Assembly: GCA_012845835.1 (NCBI GenBank)
Contig: JABAKD010000028.1
Span: forward strand, 3,628,242 to 3,692,241
Direction: 5' to 3'
DNA: 64,000 nucleotides
Origin: Undaria pinnatifida
Lineage: Eukaryota; Sar; Phaeophyceae; Laminariales; Alariaceae
Part shown: piece by piece, positions 49,101 through 58,256 of the stretch
Layout: each line of letters starts with the position of its first letter
Position numbering within the stretch: position 1 is the first letter of the stretch
Made by a program: the position numbers and the translations under genes
Notes under the pieces: model-generated
What the model was told of the DNA's origin: nothing
The model's input: the letters and a program-made list of their open reading frames with translations, nothing else
The model's database searches: none

Positions 49101-51744
49101 CATTTTCCATGATATTCGTTTGGACTTGCGGGCGCTCGACGGATTCGCGCTCGACGATTTCACTCGCACACAATTTTCAAACGTTGATGAATAAATGCAC
49201 GTTTTATACCGCCTACTTATCATAGAATACCACCAGCAGCGCTGAGCGCTGCACGATGACACTTGCGCTGTTTGTTGAACTACTGCTGCTGCTGCTGCTG
49301 CGTCACACCAGGTGCCACCGTATAAAACCATTAAGCGCGATAGACAATGTTCGGAGCTGACTTTTTCAACACCGGGGAGTCTTGAGTACAAACAACGCCG
49401 TGCGACGCGTCAAAATCACAACGAGATCTCAGCAAATTCCCACAAATGTCGTTGCGTGTGTAAAAGTAACCCTATTAATAATAATCCAGAATCAACAACT
49501 TTGGAAAAACTCGGGGTGTGGGTTTCTGAGATTATTCCCAGGCTGGGCGGTGTGTTGCACGGTTGTCTGGTGTGTTGTCGACATACTGGTACAGAAACGA
49601 AAATGTATGCTTTATCTACCCGGATCTCCAGGAGGATCTAAAAAAACAAAAACGAGAAAAAGAGCAGAAAAACGAGGCCGCCACGCGATAGTTTTTAGTA
49701 TCTGCAGTGTGTGTTCTTCACATAAACTAACCTGATGTTTCCACCCATCTACATCGAGAACAACCAGTGTACAAGCTGATCCCTTACAGCTAGCTACTTA
49801 GACTACAGCTTGTACTGCTGCTGTATAACGAGCTCTGAGGCCACCAACCACCAGCTATGAGAGATCGTACAAATTGTAACTAGAGCTAGGTTATTGTGTT
49901 ATTTGTTATCTGGCGATGCAATGCCAACCGCGATGACCACTGCTCAAAAAAAAAAACTCAAGCCAACTACGTCGTAGCACACCACCAGACCAATATTTTT
50001 GCAGGGGGGAAAAAGGAAGAAGAAATACATAAAGGAACAAGGAAAAGGGAACAAACAAATAAAAAAGAAAGGGGGAAACAAGACGGCACGACAAAAACAA
50101 AAAAAACAGGGCACAACAGCCAGCCAAAAACAACTAACAGCAATACAGACAACCAACCTTGAGGGCAGCAACCATATTGGGTATGATACGTGCTTTCAAA
50201 AATGCCATGAAAAATCTTATGTATCCCTGAAGTCGACTTACAACTTGGAACCCAAATTGTGAGAATAAATCTTAAAATGGATTACTCAGACACGACAACG
50301 TGTTATGAAAAGAAGAGAACAGGAAACATCGCTAATTTTACGGCAGCTGCAATACGCGTATGATACCATTACAAGAAGAGTATGATACTCGAGTGACCAC
50401 GGACTTGATTATGCGAGAACAACTCGTAAAGCAAGTATTGGTTGTACATAAATATATATATATACTCAGTATATTTTTTTTCTCACACTTCTACTTTCCA
50501 GCTTCTGGACTAGCCGTGGTCACAGGTGTCGTCCCTTCTTCCCCCCGGTTCTTGCCTTCATTCTTTTTCGCGCATAGAGTTCAGCAATCCCATTGCTCGT
50601 CGATTTTTCATCGACTGTTGCTCACTCACGCTCTCGCGCTTTCCGCAAGTCAATTTGTGCACAAGAAAAAGTGCCCACGAATTTATACGGGTATGCACTC
50701 GGCGGGGCTCGAACTCACGAAACTGACTGATCTATACCAGGCTCGAGGATAACCTGATACGCCACCAGGGCGACCGGTCATATGTTGTTTTATATGTTGT
50801 TTCATGTATATGATCCCTGCTATGACGCTGTGTTTACCAGAGACGGTACACCTACAAAGAACACACACGCAGTACACACTAGTACTATGTCTACGTGGTA
50901 GTCTTTTCTGGGTGGCAAGCGGTGTGTGTTGTCTTATCATCTTTCTACCCAACGACATCAGTACAACCAGAATCCGTGCTGATTCACTCTCTTAAGAGAT
51001 TCAGATTATGTGGTCACAGAAGACTAGTTCGCAGTTCAAGGTGAAGCAAGTGTGTGTGTGTGTTCTTCAGATTAAACCGTTCTTCTACTCGTCGACATCC
51101 AGCACACCCAGTGTCCGTACTGATTCTTCACCCTAGAAAGATCAGCTCTGTGGTCACAAGCTACGACACAGAGATAATGCATCGTAATGCAAGTGGAATG
51201 CTACCGTACCGGGTACGAGAACACAACAAAACAAGGCAGACCATTGAAGAAAAAAAAAAAAAAATGAGAAGTAACGGTGAAGTCGTTTTTTTCAGGCGCG
51301 AGTGGTGAGCCGTATGTATTCTTGTCTTTTCTTTTCTTTCCTTCCCTTTTTCGTTTGTTCGCTTCCTTGTCTTTCCTTTCCTTTCCTTTATCTTTTCTCC
51401 TTTTCTTTGTTTCTTTTTGCCATTTGACTCAAGTCTGTCGTGCGTTTGTGTAGTAATAGGTACTACGTGCAATATACACGTGGTAGTCTTGGGTGGCAAG
51501 CGGTAAAGTCGGTTTTTCCGGGCGCGAGTAGTGAGACGCATGTACCAGTATGGACCTGTTGGGCACATCGTAGGCTGACTCCCGATTTCACTCTTATATG
51601 TTTTTGGTGGAGGTATACATTGCGTCAGCTGTGATATATGCGTGTACCACCTTTGGTTTGTGTTTTTCCCTGGGGTATTCCTCAGCTCAGAGTGACTGGA
51701 GCCTGTCCTGTGACCACGGACTTGATTATGCGAGTTAATGTAAG

Positions 51745-51829
<85 letters not shown>

Positions 51830-52050
51830 TGTCGAATGTACCAGTATGGACCTGGCACACCGTAGGCTGGCTTCCCATGTCATTTTCGTACATTTTCCCT
51901 TCGATTTTTCCGGCGAAGGCTTTAGCAGCAAGACACACCTGTACCGCTTTCGGTTTGTTTCTTTTTTTCCCTTGGACATTCTTCCACTCAAGCCTGACCG
52001 GAGCCTGTCCTGTGACCACGTACGGACTTGATTATCCGAGTCAATGTGAG

Positions 52051-52144
<94 letters not shown>

Positions 52145-55100
52145 CACAAAAGGGTATCAGGTACAGACATGTGATAGTCGTCGTTAGCTCGTGTGATTTT
52201 CATATCGTATCTACGACACGTCTCCGGTCTGCAGGCGGAGGGGTTCCGAACTCGAGCGGACGACTTCGGGCGTTTGTGGAGCAAAACGAAGAAAGCCAGA
52301 TCACCAGACGGTATTTGGTATTTACGAGACTATTAATAGATAATTCTACCAGGACACCAGGTATATGATAATGAAGCAGTACTGTATATAATACCACAAG
52401 TAAAGCGGAAAAAACAGCGCTCAGCGAACGACGGGGGCGACAGGCGATGACGGCAGGCCATGCCCAAAAGCTGAGATAAACCCAATGTTTGAACGAAAAA
52501 CAATCGAGCACGAAAAAAGAACACGTACAGGCTCCAGGCAGCCAGGGGTACGATCTTGCGTTGTCGCAGTCCGCGCTATAGATATCTGGTATAATAAGAA
52601 ACGGTATGCAGTCTGAACGAATGGGCATTCGACATGCAACGACATCCTAGGCGGATTTCAAAGAAAGGATGCTGCTACCCCGCAGAGTTGATTAGTTGTT
52701 GCGCTCCTACACATACCATTTTTGGCATTGGTGAGACTTGAAATAGCGTGGCGTGTCTGCATGTTTCTTTACTCTTTAGCTCCTCGTCCACGTAGTAAAA
52801 GGATGTCTATCAGGTATATGTTCCTCTACTCTTTAGATCGTACACGAAAACAACCAACTACACGACAGCAGCAGTAGGAAGACTGCATCCCTCCAGTCTT
52901 TCGTCTATCTCCACGCGTGCGACTCCAAACTGCCACAACTGCAGTTGTTGCATGCAATCTGTCGAAGAAGCACGTATAATACCAGCACAACAGTCGTGCC
53001 CCCTTATTAATGCGGTGTCTTGCTATTTATTGACAAACGACAAACACGCACTAAAGTGGGGCGCCTGACCTATCGACGACGAAAACACGCACTAAAGTGG
53101 GGCGCCCGACATATCGACGACAAAAACACGCACTAAAGTGGGATCCCAAAGCATTCCCGGGGAAATCGAGTAGTAAATACTCCGTACTTTGTGGTGTAGG
53201 AAGAAGAGGTTGTGAAAAGCGATTGCCACGCGATTGCCGCCGCACTGAACTGGCGACCCGCACTAAAGAGTAGACAACATCCGGACTAAACCGGGATCAC
53301 GGAGTATCCCGGGAGACGCAGATTCCCGCCGTGTAAGAGGAAGTCGTTCGCAGCAGTAAACTGGTGTCCCGCACCGTACTGGTACTTGTACTGCTATATG
53401 TCAGGACCAGGGCTGCTGCTTACAACCGTACTTGAAAGACGAATGCTTGTTTGCTGTCACCATTCGGCAGGGCCACAAGTCATAAGCGAAGGCCACAATC
53501 CATGGCCATACCTGGTACGTGGTAAGCCACAGCAAGTACCAACCCGAGGTGTGAGCTGTTGAGTCCTGCCTGGCTTCTGTGTCACTCGTCATCAAACAAA
53601 ACGTAGACAGACGGTGATCGTGCCTACCTCGTGTACATAGTGTTGCTTGTCATCTACAGCAGTACTCAAACGACGTCAGCTGTGAGTTCGACAAATTTAG
53701 GGTCGATACTCATCTTTGCAAGCCGCGTATGACATCACTCGCCCGTTAAATATGTTTCATAAACTAAAACCTAAATAAAATGGCATTATACTATAGTCTA
53801 GTTTTACAATATAATTAAACTGTAAGTGGAATTGTATTACGTTATCTATCATGCATAACCACCTAATAACACCGATAACAATCGTATGCTCTACCAGGTA
53901 TTTGGTAGTACGAAATAGGGTACCGGTTTCGCCTATTAAATAGTGAGTAGGGTACATGTGTACTTTAGGTGGTCAATTTTCCCTCGCCCCCTGGCAAATA
54001 AAACGCACACGAAAAAAGTGACGATACCGGCAACTTACCTGGTAAGCTATTCGCAATGAATGAACGAAAAGGGACGTTTGTGGCAACTCACTTGAGAATT
54101 ATGAACAGCAGCGACGACTTTTGCGTTCGCGAACTCCGCCCCGTACTTCTTTTGCCCTTCTGCAAGCTCCACTGTGTAGAACTCTCGCATCGTCGCGAAG
54201 AAAGCCGCACGGTCCTCCATCGTCAGCTCCCTCAGCTCTCGTCGAACGTACTTACACGAGATCGTCGCCCTTCGCACCGCCATATCGGACCCATCCGGCG
54301 CAAGCTGCTTCACTAGAAGAGCATACGACTCCCCCGCCTCCGTGAGCATCACCGTCGCAAATCTACCTCCCTTTGCTTCTATGATCGGTTTTTTGCCGTC
54401 CAAGGGCACGCCCCGTCCATCCGACTGGATCAACAGCCACTGAAAGCGAGAGGTCGATGCGTCTTGGTGCATTACGGTGATCTTGGTCTCTCGGTAGGGC
54501 TCGATCACGATATCCAAGTCGTACAAGGCAAGAGCTCGCCGGTCAAAGTTATCGTACTGGTTGGTGACGGTGAGCGTCAGAGGCTCTTTTGCTGTCCACG
54601 GGCCAAGATCAATCGCCTGCGCATCGTCGGGTGCACAGGTCCAAGGGAGGCAACACACACAGCAATTGCAAGTCGCTCATGGTTGGGCAATAGGGCGCTA
54701 GTAGTATCCGGCGGAGAAGCTACACAGCACGGCGGGGGCTGGTGCGCTGATTTCCTAGCAGTGGTGTGATAAAATAATCCATTGAAATAATCAATTCTCA
54801 CGGTGCAAAATGATAGATTTGATTCGAGATATGTCGAAAACAATCAACCAATATAGTGAAATTTATACTGGCAAAAAACTATTTCGGACGACGTACATGC
54901 TAGCTGCTTGGATCGAGATCTTGGACACAGAAAAAAGAAGGGACAAAATCCCTCGTATTCGTTGCCCTGGTTTTTTTCTTTTTTCTCTCCACACACATTT
55001 TACTTTCCAGCTTTTGGACAAGCCGTGGTCACAGGTGTCGTTCGTCGCTTCTCCCCCCCGGTTCTTGCCTTCAATTTTTATCGCGCATAGGGTTCAGCAA

Positions 55101-57035
55101 TCCCATTGCTCGTCGATTTTCCATCGACTGCTGATAACTCACGCTCTCGGGCTTTCCGCAAGTCAATTTGTGCAAAAGAAAAAGTCCCCGCGAACTTATA
55201 CGAGTACTCATTCGGGGGGATTCGAACTCACGAAAATGACCTATACCAGGCTCGAAGATAACCTGATACGTCACAGCAGGGGCGACCGGTGTACTGGTAC
55301 CTGTAATAAAATTGAAAACAAATCGTAGCAGCAACTCAATGAAATGAAAGAAAGTCGTTTTGTAAAAGCCTGAAGCTACCCAACGCATCGCCATCATAAG
55401 CAAAAGTGATACCTGGTACGTGATCGGCCATATGCTAGTGGGACGCTGCACGTGATACACAGAATAGAACACAGCATGAAGGCAATCCGAGACGAGAGAG
55501 CATAGGGCTGCTGCAATCAGACAGAGTTGGCGCTTCAGTCGCTTCAGCACCAAAACCATAAAGCCAAGCTGGCGGTTTTGCCCGCACGCAACAAAACACA
55601 CCCAAGGAGCTTTCTATATTTCCAAACGATGCAGAAGCGGAAAAAAAAAACATCATTGTTTTGAACTACTCGTTTAAAAAATTGTAATGCGAGCGGAACA
55701 ATATGCACACCAAACTGATATCAAATGAGGCCCAAGGTTGCGCTTTGACGAAAAGCGTCCACCTGCCACATGTCGGAATGGCAATCCAACCCCTCATTCT
55801 GGGCAGCCTCTGCCGAGGCGAAAGGGAAGGGAAGGGGCGGCTGGCTGTGCACGTGTGGGTGCGGCGCCACGAAAAAGCCGTGTAGCAGTTTTTCAATTTT
55901 GCGGTCGAGTAACGTACGGTCTTCCCGCATTTCCTACACGCAAAATACCAGAAACAAAATACTACATAGTTTTAGTACTGCTCTGCCTATGGTAAAAAAA
56001 ATAAAAGAGCCCTTCGATGGGTCCCAACCCCAATAATCCCGAGGGCGGCAGTTTGTCCTAAAAAAATATGGATATTTTGCATTTTGCAATCCGATTACCT
56101 TTAGTCCTAGTTCAGGGCACGTACTCTGATTAATAATACTTGGTCGTGTATGTTTGTTCTTATCAATACAAGGCAGGGAATCCAGCAGCAACACCTGCGC
56201 GCTTGTTCCAGGCAGCAGTGAGCTCTCCCAGGCTGGGAGTGTTCCTGGGTTAGTAGACCAACCGCATGGTTTGGGGTCGACTGCTGGCCAAGAGCACGCG
56301 GGGCGCATAACTGCAGGTGTATTAATCGCACGCAAGATTTCTCTATATATCTAGTCTATGTCAGTCTGTCGACAGCGCGCGCAACAGCGTAACATGAAAA
56401 AAAGATGAGAAAGGTACGTAGCAGTCTCTCTGCACCGTAGCTTGCGTGTCGATTGAGGAGTGACTGCAGTTTGCCGATCGATGACACAAGCATCAAACAC
56501 ACAGCGCAGATCAATCAAAGCAGTTCATCAGTGTAGCTCGCGTGATCGTAACATCGCAGCAACAACTCGTAGAATAAGCTCTCGCAAGCGCGTGCCTCGT
56601 GTGCATCACGCGGGCAAAAACCAAACATAAAAAGTTCTCTCTTGTGACGAAGCAGAACAAACCAGCAACGCAGCATCACAAGAACAGCGAGCTCACCTCA
56701 AACATCTCTCGGTACGTGACACCCTTGCCTTGCCCAGGCACAGCTGGTCCCCACTCTCCCGCAAGCCACTTCGCGCTCGTACTCGAGACAGCCACGGCGA
56801 ACGCCACAAATACAGCCAAGGCACCCAAGGCCCGGCGGAGCACAAATAACCCGCCTGGCCCAACACCGCTGGTGTTCCCGTCGGCTTGCTGCTGCTGCTG
56901 CTCTGCATCGCCTCCATGTCCAATGGGTTGGTATTGCTGTCCATACCTCCCACTTCTGTATGTTGAGCCATAAGCTCGGAGATACGGCGGCACGGTATCC
57001 CCGGTCAAGGCCGCTTCGCTCTCGCTTTTCATCAT
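30979..57035 (-). CDS. Tyrosinase-family copper oxidase, membrane-anchored, 10 exons
   Basis: The exons, in transcript order, are 57035-56697, 55933-55763, 54616-54092, 46386-46241, 42235-42040, 39807-39670, 34219-34013, 32665-32558, 31852-31585 and 31157-30979. Every junction is GT-AG and the phases agree throughout, giving 758 residues and a TGA stop at 30979-30981. An N-terminal hydrophobic helix (about residues 69-84) follows a Gln-rich cytoplasmic-type segment, so a type II membrane anchor is likely. A beta-rich region leads into KYVRREL and then the CuA site, with candidate ligands H342 (AVHNS), H350 (CFHNG) and H359 (NAHASF), followed by IDPTVSLAYWDF. The CuB part holds SSPLDPIFWVLHPAFEK. 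Tyrosinases oxidise phenols to quinones; the substrate here is unknown. Exon 2 is the least certain exon because it has no recognised motif. Introns range from 427 to 7,705 bp and carry most repeats of this half of the window. Confidence 0.85.
31330..31357. repeat. Poly(G) tract, 28 bases
   Basis: Uninterrupted G run in intron 9 of the tyrosinase gene; it reads as poly(C) in the transcript. Confidence 0.95.
31585..31852 (-). CDS. Tyrosinase-like gene, exon 9 (CuB site)
   Basis: This 268-bp exon encodes the CuB part. It contains GAVGAMSTGSSPLDPIFW followed by VLHPAFEKASHILGL, matching the tyrosinase DPxFWxxH signature. H655 and H663 are candidate ligands or neighbours. The acceptor is TTTTTTGCAG and the donor is TTTTCAG|GTGTGC. 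It ends with one base of a Glu codon completed by exon 10. Confidence 0.9.
32262..32340 (-). pseudogene. Decayed duplicate of tyrosinase exon 8
   Basis: The segment matches the 3' half of exon 8 (around 32558-32615), including the GATCGGCTTCGCTCA end. It carries an in-frame TGA (DEHPNF*NAIGFAQ) and a changed donor, CAAGTACG instead of CAGGTACG. Downstream sequence near 32085-32150 also resembles 32360-32415, so a local tandem duplication of about 310 bp is likely. Confidence 0.75.
32558..32665 (-). CDS. Tyrosinase-like gene, exon 8
   Basis: This 108-bp exon (36 residues) is phase 0, with acceptor CTCGTAG and donor GCTCAG|GTACGAC. It encodes VYDIMEEAAKVLLTRFG and ends in RNAIGFAQ. A decayed second copy of its 3' half lies in the same intron-exon neighbourhood at about 32262-32340. 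Confidence 0.82.
33150..33365. repeat. About 31-bp minisatellite
   Basis: Seven units contain CGCACTAAATTGGGACCC and AAGCTTACCGCACTAAA. The CGCACTAAA word recurs at 53045-53275. Confidence 0.8.
34013..34219 (-). CDS. Tyrosinase-like gene, exon 7 (Cys-rich)
   Basis: This 207-bp exon is phase 0, with acceptor AAAACAG and donor GATGAG|GTGCGTG. It encodes 69 residues starting VDMAAFHEDHPEYSRG, followed by a cysteine-rich run with DCDESC and CGCTC. Two histidines in FHEDH are CuB candidates. No frame break is present. Confidence 0.85.
34455..34800. repeat. About 69-bp tandem repeat, four diverged units
   Basis: Units contain TAGCACAGCWGGATGCATAC and GACAGCGATGCTGAATGTAT. In intron 6 of the tyrosinase gene. 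Confidence 0.65.
35215..35290 (+). repeat. Dispersed repeat family C, short copy
   Basis: ACGTCAGCTGTGAGTTCGAC and ATACTCGTCTTTGCAAGCTG; the closest relative is 53670-53735. Confidence 0.75.
35600..36130. repeat. Diverged tandem repeat of about 80-90 bp
   Basis: Recurring words are GGTCATGCACGCGGCTAAAG, CTCCACATGGCAAGG and GGTACGCTT. One more unit sits at about 35095-35150. Confidence 0.6.
36360..36950. repeat. About 75-bp minisatellite, eight units
   Basis: Units share GGTGGCATTGGGAAGATCTC, GACAAGATAT and TTCCCATAGACCGACAAGAT. It lies in intron 6. The frames across it are repeat artefacts. Confidence 0.85.
38083..38160. repeat. AAC microsatellite with CAGC interruptions
   Basis: (AAC)n blocks separated by AGCC; intron 6. 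Confidence 0.9.
39013..39102 (+). mobile_element. TTAA-flanked MITE, copy 1
   Basis: A 90-bp unit starts TTAACCCTTTTACAACTGG and ends GGGGGCTCTAAAGGGGTTAA. The inverted ends TTAACCCCTTTA and the TTAA site fit piggyBac-type MITEs. Interior: TTTTGGGGACAAAATTACTT. Confidence 0.8.
39285..39302. repeat. Poly(C) tract, 18 bases
   Basis: Uninterrupted C run, the opposite strand to most poly(G) tracts here. Confidence 0.95.
39470..39570 (-). repeat. Repeat family F (CCACGCATCCCTTTCGAGAC type)
   Basis: Reverse complement of 62715-62790: GCTCCGTCTCGAAAGGGATG, CGTGGTCAATGGTCAAATGA and GAAACAAATGAGTACCCCC. Just outside tyrosinase exon 6. Confidence 0.75.
39670..39807 (-). CDS. Tyrosinase-like gene, exon 6
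   Basis: This 138-bp exon is phase 0 at both ends, with acceptor TTCGCTCAG and donor CTCAG|GTAGGGAG. It encodes 46 residues, from NLPGVIRTHSYCG to LYDWARCMETQ. The four cysteines suggest disulfides in an extracellular or lumenal domain. H468 in RTHSYCG may be structural or a copper ligand. Confidence 0.85.
39838..40106. repeat. About 35-bp minisatellite, eight units
   Basis: Units share AGAGCCAATGAAAACGTTCG and GAGGGTAAGCGG. In intron 5-6 region right next to exon 6. Confidence 0.85.
40120..40260 (+). repeat. Dispersed repeat family C, copy
   Basis: TTGCAAGCAGTGTGTGATAC, CCGATCGCGCGTGG and ATATAGGTCGGCAACTCC. Confidence 0.8.
41924..41948. repeat. Poly(G) tract, 25 bases
   Basis: In intron 5, about 90 bp from exon 5; poly(C) in the transcript. 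Confidence 0.95.
42040..42235 (-). CDS. Tyrosinase-like gene, exon 5
   Basis: This 196-bp exon, with acceptor GGTTGCAG and donor TTCCAG|GTACATG, starts one base before WPESEIFGPNMFG. It encodes the linker between CuA and CuB, including a VDGWFANITSAYDPEH segment. In the wider family this position carries the stretch usually written FG...DG.F. One added base restores the frame from exon 4. Confidence 0.88.
42290..42425. repeat. GGGA/GAGG purine tract
   Basis: Almost pure purine plus strand with GGGAGGGAGGGAGGG near 42395-42420. Confidence 0.9.
43185..43372 (-). mobile_element. SINE family A, truncated copy without tRNA head
   Basis: CTTCTACTTTCCAGCTTCTG, CCGTGGTCACAGGTGT and GTCGATTTTTCATCGAG match the 3' two-thirds of the family; the head is missing. 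Confidence 0.85.
43711..44025 (+). mobile_element. SINE family A, full copy
   Basis: Box A TGGCGTATCAGG (43728-43739), box B AAGTTCGAGCCC (43772-43783), body and A-rich tail (A18 near 44010). This is the best example of the family. Confidence 0.9.
44480..44640 (+). repeat. Stand-alone relative of the Ty3 LTR end
   Basis: TTGCGACCACGGAGCTCG, GATGCATTAAACGATCAGTT and GTGAAGAGCAC parallel 7375-7492. No pol lies next to it; it is a solo LTR or fragment in intron 4 of the tyrosinase gene. Confidence 0.5.
44990..45300 (+). repeat. Dispersed repeat family C, long copy
   Basis: GCACTCCAGCTGTGAGATCA, GATATAGGTCGGCGACGCCC and TTGAGGGGGACATAATCTGA align over 250 bp with 19340-19590. Confidence 0.85.
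45849..45938 (+). mobile_element. TTAA-flanked MITE, copy 2
   Basis: TTAACCCCTTCACAACTGGA to GGCTCTAAAGGGGTTAA; interior TTTTGGGGACAATTTTACTT. Confidence 0.85.
45935..46027 (+). mobile_element. TTAA-flanked MITE, copy 3 (tandem)
   Basis: It shares TTAA at 45935-45938 with the previous copy and ends in a changed TCAA at 46024-46027. Head-to-tail arrangement suggests insertion into a neighbour's TTAA. Confidence 0.8.
46241..46386 (-). CDS. Tyrosinase-like gene, exon 4 (CuA site)
   Basis: This 146-bp exon encodes the core of CuA. It begins EYCFHNGIQFLNAHASF and continues with the conserved IDP...LAYWDF block that follows CuA in tyrosinases. The acceptor is TTTTTTCAG and the donor is ACAAG|GTACGTGAG. 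It ends after two bases of a codon, which exon 5 completes as Ser. Intron 3 upstream is 7,705 bp. Confidence 0.9.
46555..46815 (-). mobile_element. SINE, family A-related body with a third tRNA-like head
   Basis: The body shares CAAGCCGTGGTCACAGGTGT and TCCCACTGCTCGTC with family A. The head has box B AGGTTCGAATCT (minus strand of 46756-46767) unlike the other heads. Confidence 0.65.
47003..47082 (-). mobile_element. Decayed TTAA MITE
   Basis: GGAGCCCCAAACCCCTCCCT and AACGGGTTTCCAGCTTAGGA with GTTAAGAGG at the right; the left terminus is degraded. Confidence 0.55.
47213..47312 (+). mobile_element. Decayed TTAA MITE relative
   Basis: CTCAACCCGTTCAGCGC, GTGGGGACAAAATACTTGGG and GTTAGACTAGGAAACC. 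A similar ACTTGGAATTAGACTAGGAA occurs at 18048-18067 inside the miniature LTR element. Confidence 0.5.
47320..49900. other. Intron 3 interior without recognised genes
   Basis: Short frames only, none with a known motif. A duplicated ATGCACCCGTCGG word (48520-48570) and a CTG-type run (49278-49303) are the only repeats noted. Confidence 0.45.
50474..50780 (-). mobile_element. SINE family A, full copy
   Basis: Box B and box A read on the minus strand at 50706-50717 and 50753-50764. The body is the same as in 43711-44025. In intron 3. Confidence 0.9.
51545..51830 (+). repeat. AAC-tailed repeat family G, copy 1
   Basis: TGTACCAGTATGGACCTG, then GGAGCCTGTCCTGTGACCAC and GATTATGCGAGTTAATGT directly before an (AAC)n tail at 51746-51829. 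The next copy follows head to tail. Confidence 0.75.
51831..52143 (+). repeat. AAC-tailed repeat family G, copy 2
   Basis: TGTACCAGTATGGACCTGGC, then GGAGCCTGTCCTGTGACCAC and GATTATCCGAGTCAATGTGA, then (AAC)n at 52052-52143. A 3' end fixed next to the simple repeat suggests a retroposon with an AAC tail. Confidence 0.75.
53041..53130. repeat. 42-bp tandem repeat, three units
   Basis: AAACACGCACTAAAGTGGGG and CGACATATCGACGAC recur. The word CGCACTAAA links it to 33150-33365. Confidence 0.8.
53668..53735 (+). repeat. Dispersed repeat family C, short copy
   Basis: CGTCAGCTGTGAGTTCGACA and ATACTCATCTTTGCAAGCCG. Confidence 0.75.
54092..54616 (-). CDS. Tyrosinase-like gene, exon 3 (pre-CuA region)
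   Basis: This 525-bp exon encodes 175 residues, phase 0 at both ends, with acceptor GCGCAG and donor CAA|GTGAGT. The N-terminal two-thirds looks like an all-beta domain. The end carries KYVRRELRELTMEDRAAFF, a segment typical of this tyrosinase subfamily before the copper site, and then AVHNSQ, which supplies the first CuA histidine. The coding pattern is strong and unbroken. Confidence 0.85.
54970..55290 (-). mobile_element. SINE family A, full copy
   Basis: Box B GAGTTCGAATCC (minus strand of about 55218-55229) and box A TGACGTATCAGG (minus strand of 55262-55273). The tail is at the left, T-rich on the plus strand. It lies in intron 2, 354 bp from exon 3. Confidence 0.9.
55763..55933 (-). 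CDS. Tyrosinase-like gene, probable exon 2
   Basis: The exon is 171 bp, phase 0 at both ends, with acceptor GTGTAG and donor CAG|GTGGAC. It encodes 57 residues starting EMREDRTLLDRKIEKLL and rich in Pro and His in the middle. No domain is recognised. Support is only the open frame, matching phases and good splice sites. If it is skipped, exon 1 still joins exon 3 in phase 0, so it could also be an alternative exon. Confidence 0.55.
56697..57035 (-). CDS. Tyrosinase-like gene, exon 1 (N-terminal anchor)
   Basis: This exon encodes 113 residues from the start MMKSES to the donor GAG|GTGAGC. It has a Tyr/Gly-rich stretch, a QQQQQ run near residue 46, and a hydrophobic helix starting LRRALGALAVFVAFAVAV that reads as an uncleaved signal anchor. 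The next exon joins in phase 0. The start was chosen because it opens the only long frame here and precedes the membrane segment. Confidence 0.75.
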
Positions 57036-58256
57036 GGTGCTACCGGAACTACACTACACGTGCTCTCGCACGCGCAGAATTATCGAGGTGTGTTGTTACC
57101 TTCCTTGCCTTACCGGCAGCTTTAGGCCTCGATCTTGGTCAGTGGTCCAGCCTGAGCTCTGCTACCATCACGCTTTCGGTCACGCAAGCTCTTGTTTCTA
57201 GGCCGAGATGTCCTAGACCGGACGTCACAGCAACTATGGAGATACGGGGTAGCAGTTCTTCTACTTAACGGCTTGGTGTGTGGTGGTCTATTGTGGTGCA
57301 ACCTCATGGACCTCATTCTCAAGCCCTGTCCGCTTTGGTTTGCATGTCAAACTTGTCTCAGGGTAAAAATATGCGGAAAACGGTTGACCAACCAGCGTCT
57401 CTAGGCTCAGTAGATTCAGATTTAAGAAAATAATATCGTGACATCGTAGATCAGCGATGGTGACACAGCGGCGGCAATCTGCAGAATCTGCAGATCTTTC
57501 TACCTGGACGGTTCTGGTCTGCAGTGCGTTGTGATTGATGATACCAAACAACAATGGCACACAATGCCAGCATCGCCGGCGCTGCTGATGTCTGTCTGCG
57601 AGTACCGCACGCCAGGACGTATATAAACATCATACGAACGAGAGAGAGAGAGAGAGATGCTTGATCTCAGGCCATGTATGTGTGGGTGCTTCACACAGGG
57701 AAACTGACGTCTCAAGGCTTCTCTTCTTCCAAAATCATACGTGTCGTATGTTGATGATCTTGGTATCGGACGATCTTCCACCACATGTCATGCAGCAACA
57801 ACAAAACAGTAGTAAGTAGTGTTAGCAGTATTAAATAGTAGTTATCGTCTACGAGTGAGTGAATACGCAGTGATTTTGTTCTGCAATCATACCGCATACC
57901 GACGACCTATAGCGCAAGCAAGCGCGCTCATCATGTGTGTGTGCGATGTGATCGCGATGCTCGTGCCCTACTACGATGATGGTAGCAAGCCTGCAATGAA
58001 AGCACTCCGGGTGATGCCTTCGATAAAACCGGGGTGCATCCGCGTGGGCATCCAACGACGTACGTACTAACTACGGGTTTCTGTTGAAGCTTCTGTTTTA
58101 CCCCGACATCAATTAATTGCTCACTTATTACTTATTACCACCGCGAATTTTGCGGCTAAAGCCGAGGTCGATACGACGTAGAGCATGGACGTCGTGATCA
58201 CGCGCACGCACGTTGGTATCTTCTTTTTAGATCCAACAACAAATAAGCTACCGAGT
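57036..58256. other. Upstream region of the tyrosinase gene
   Basis: No coding sequence is recognised. It should contain the promoter, but no TATA or initiator can be called with confidence. A GA run is at 57640-57658. Confidence 0.4.
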
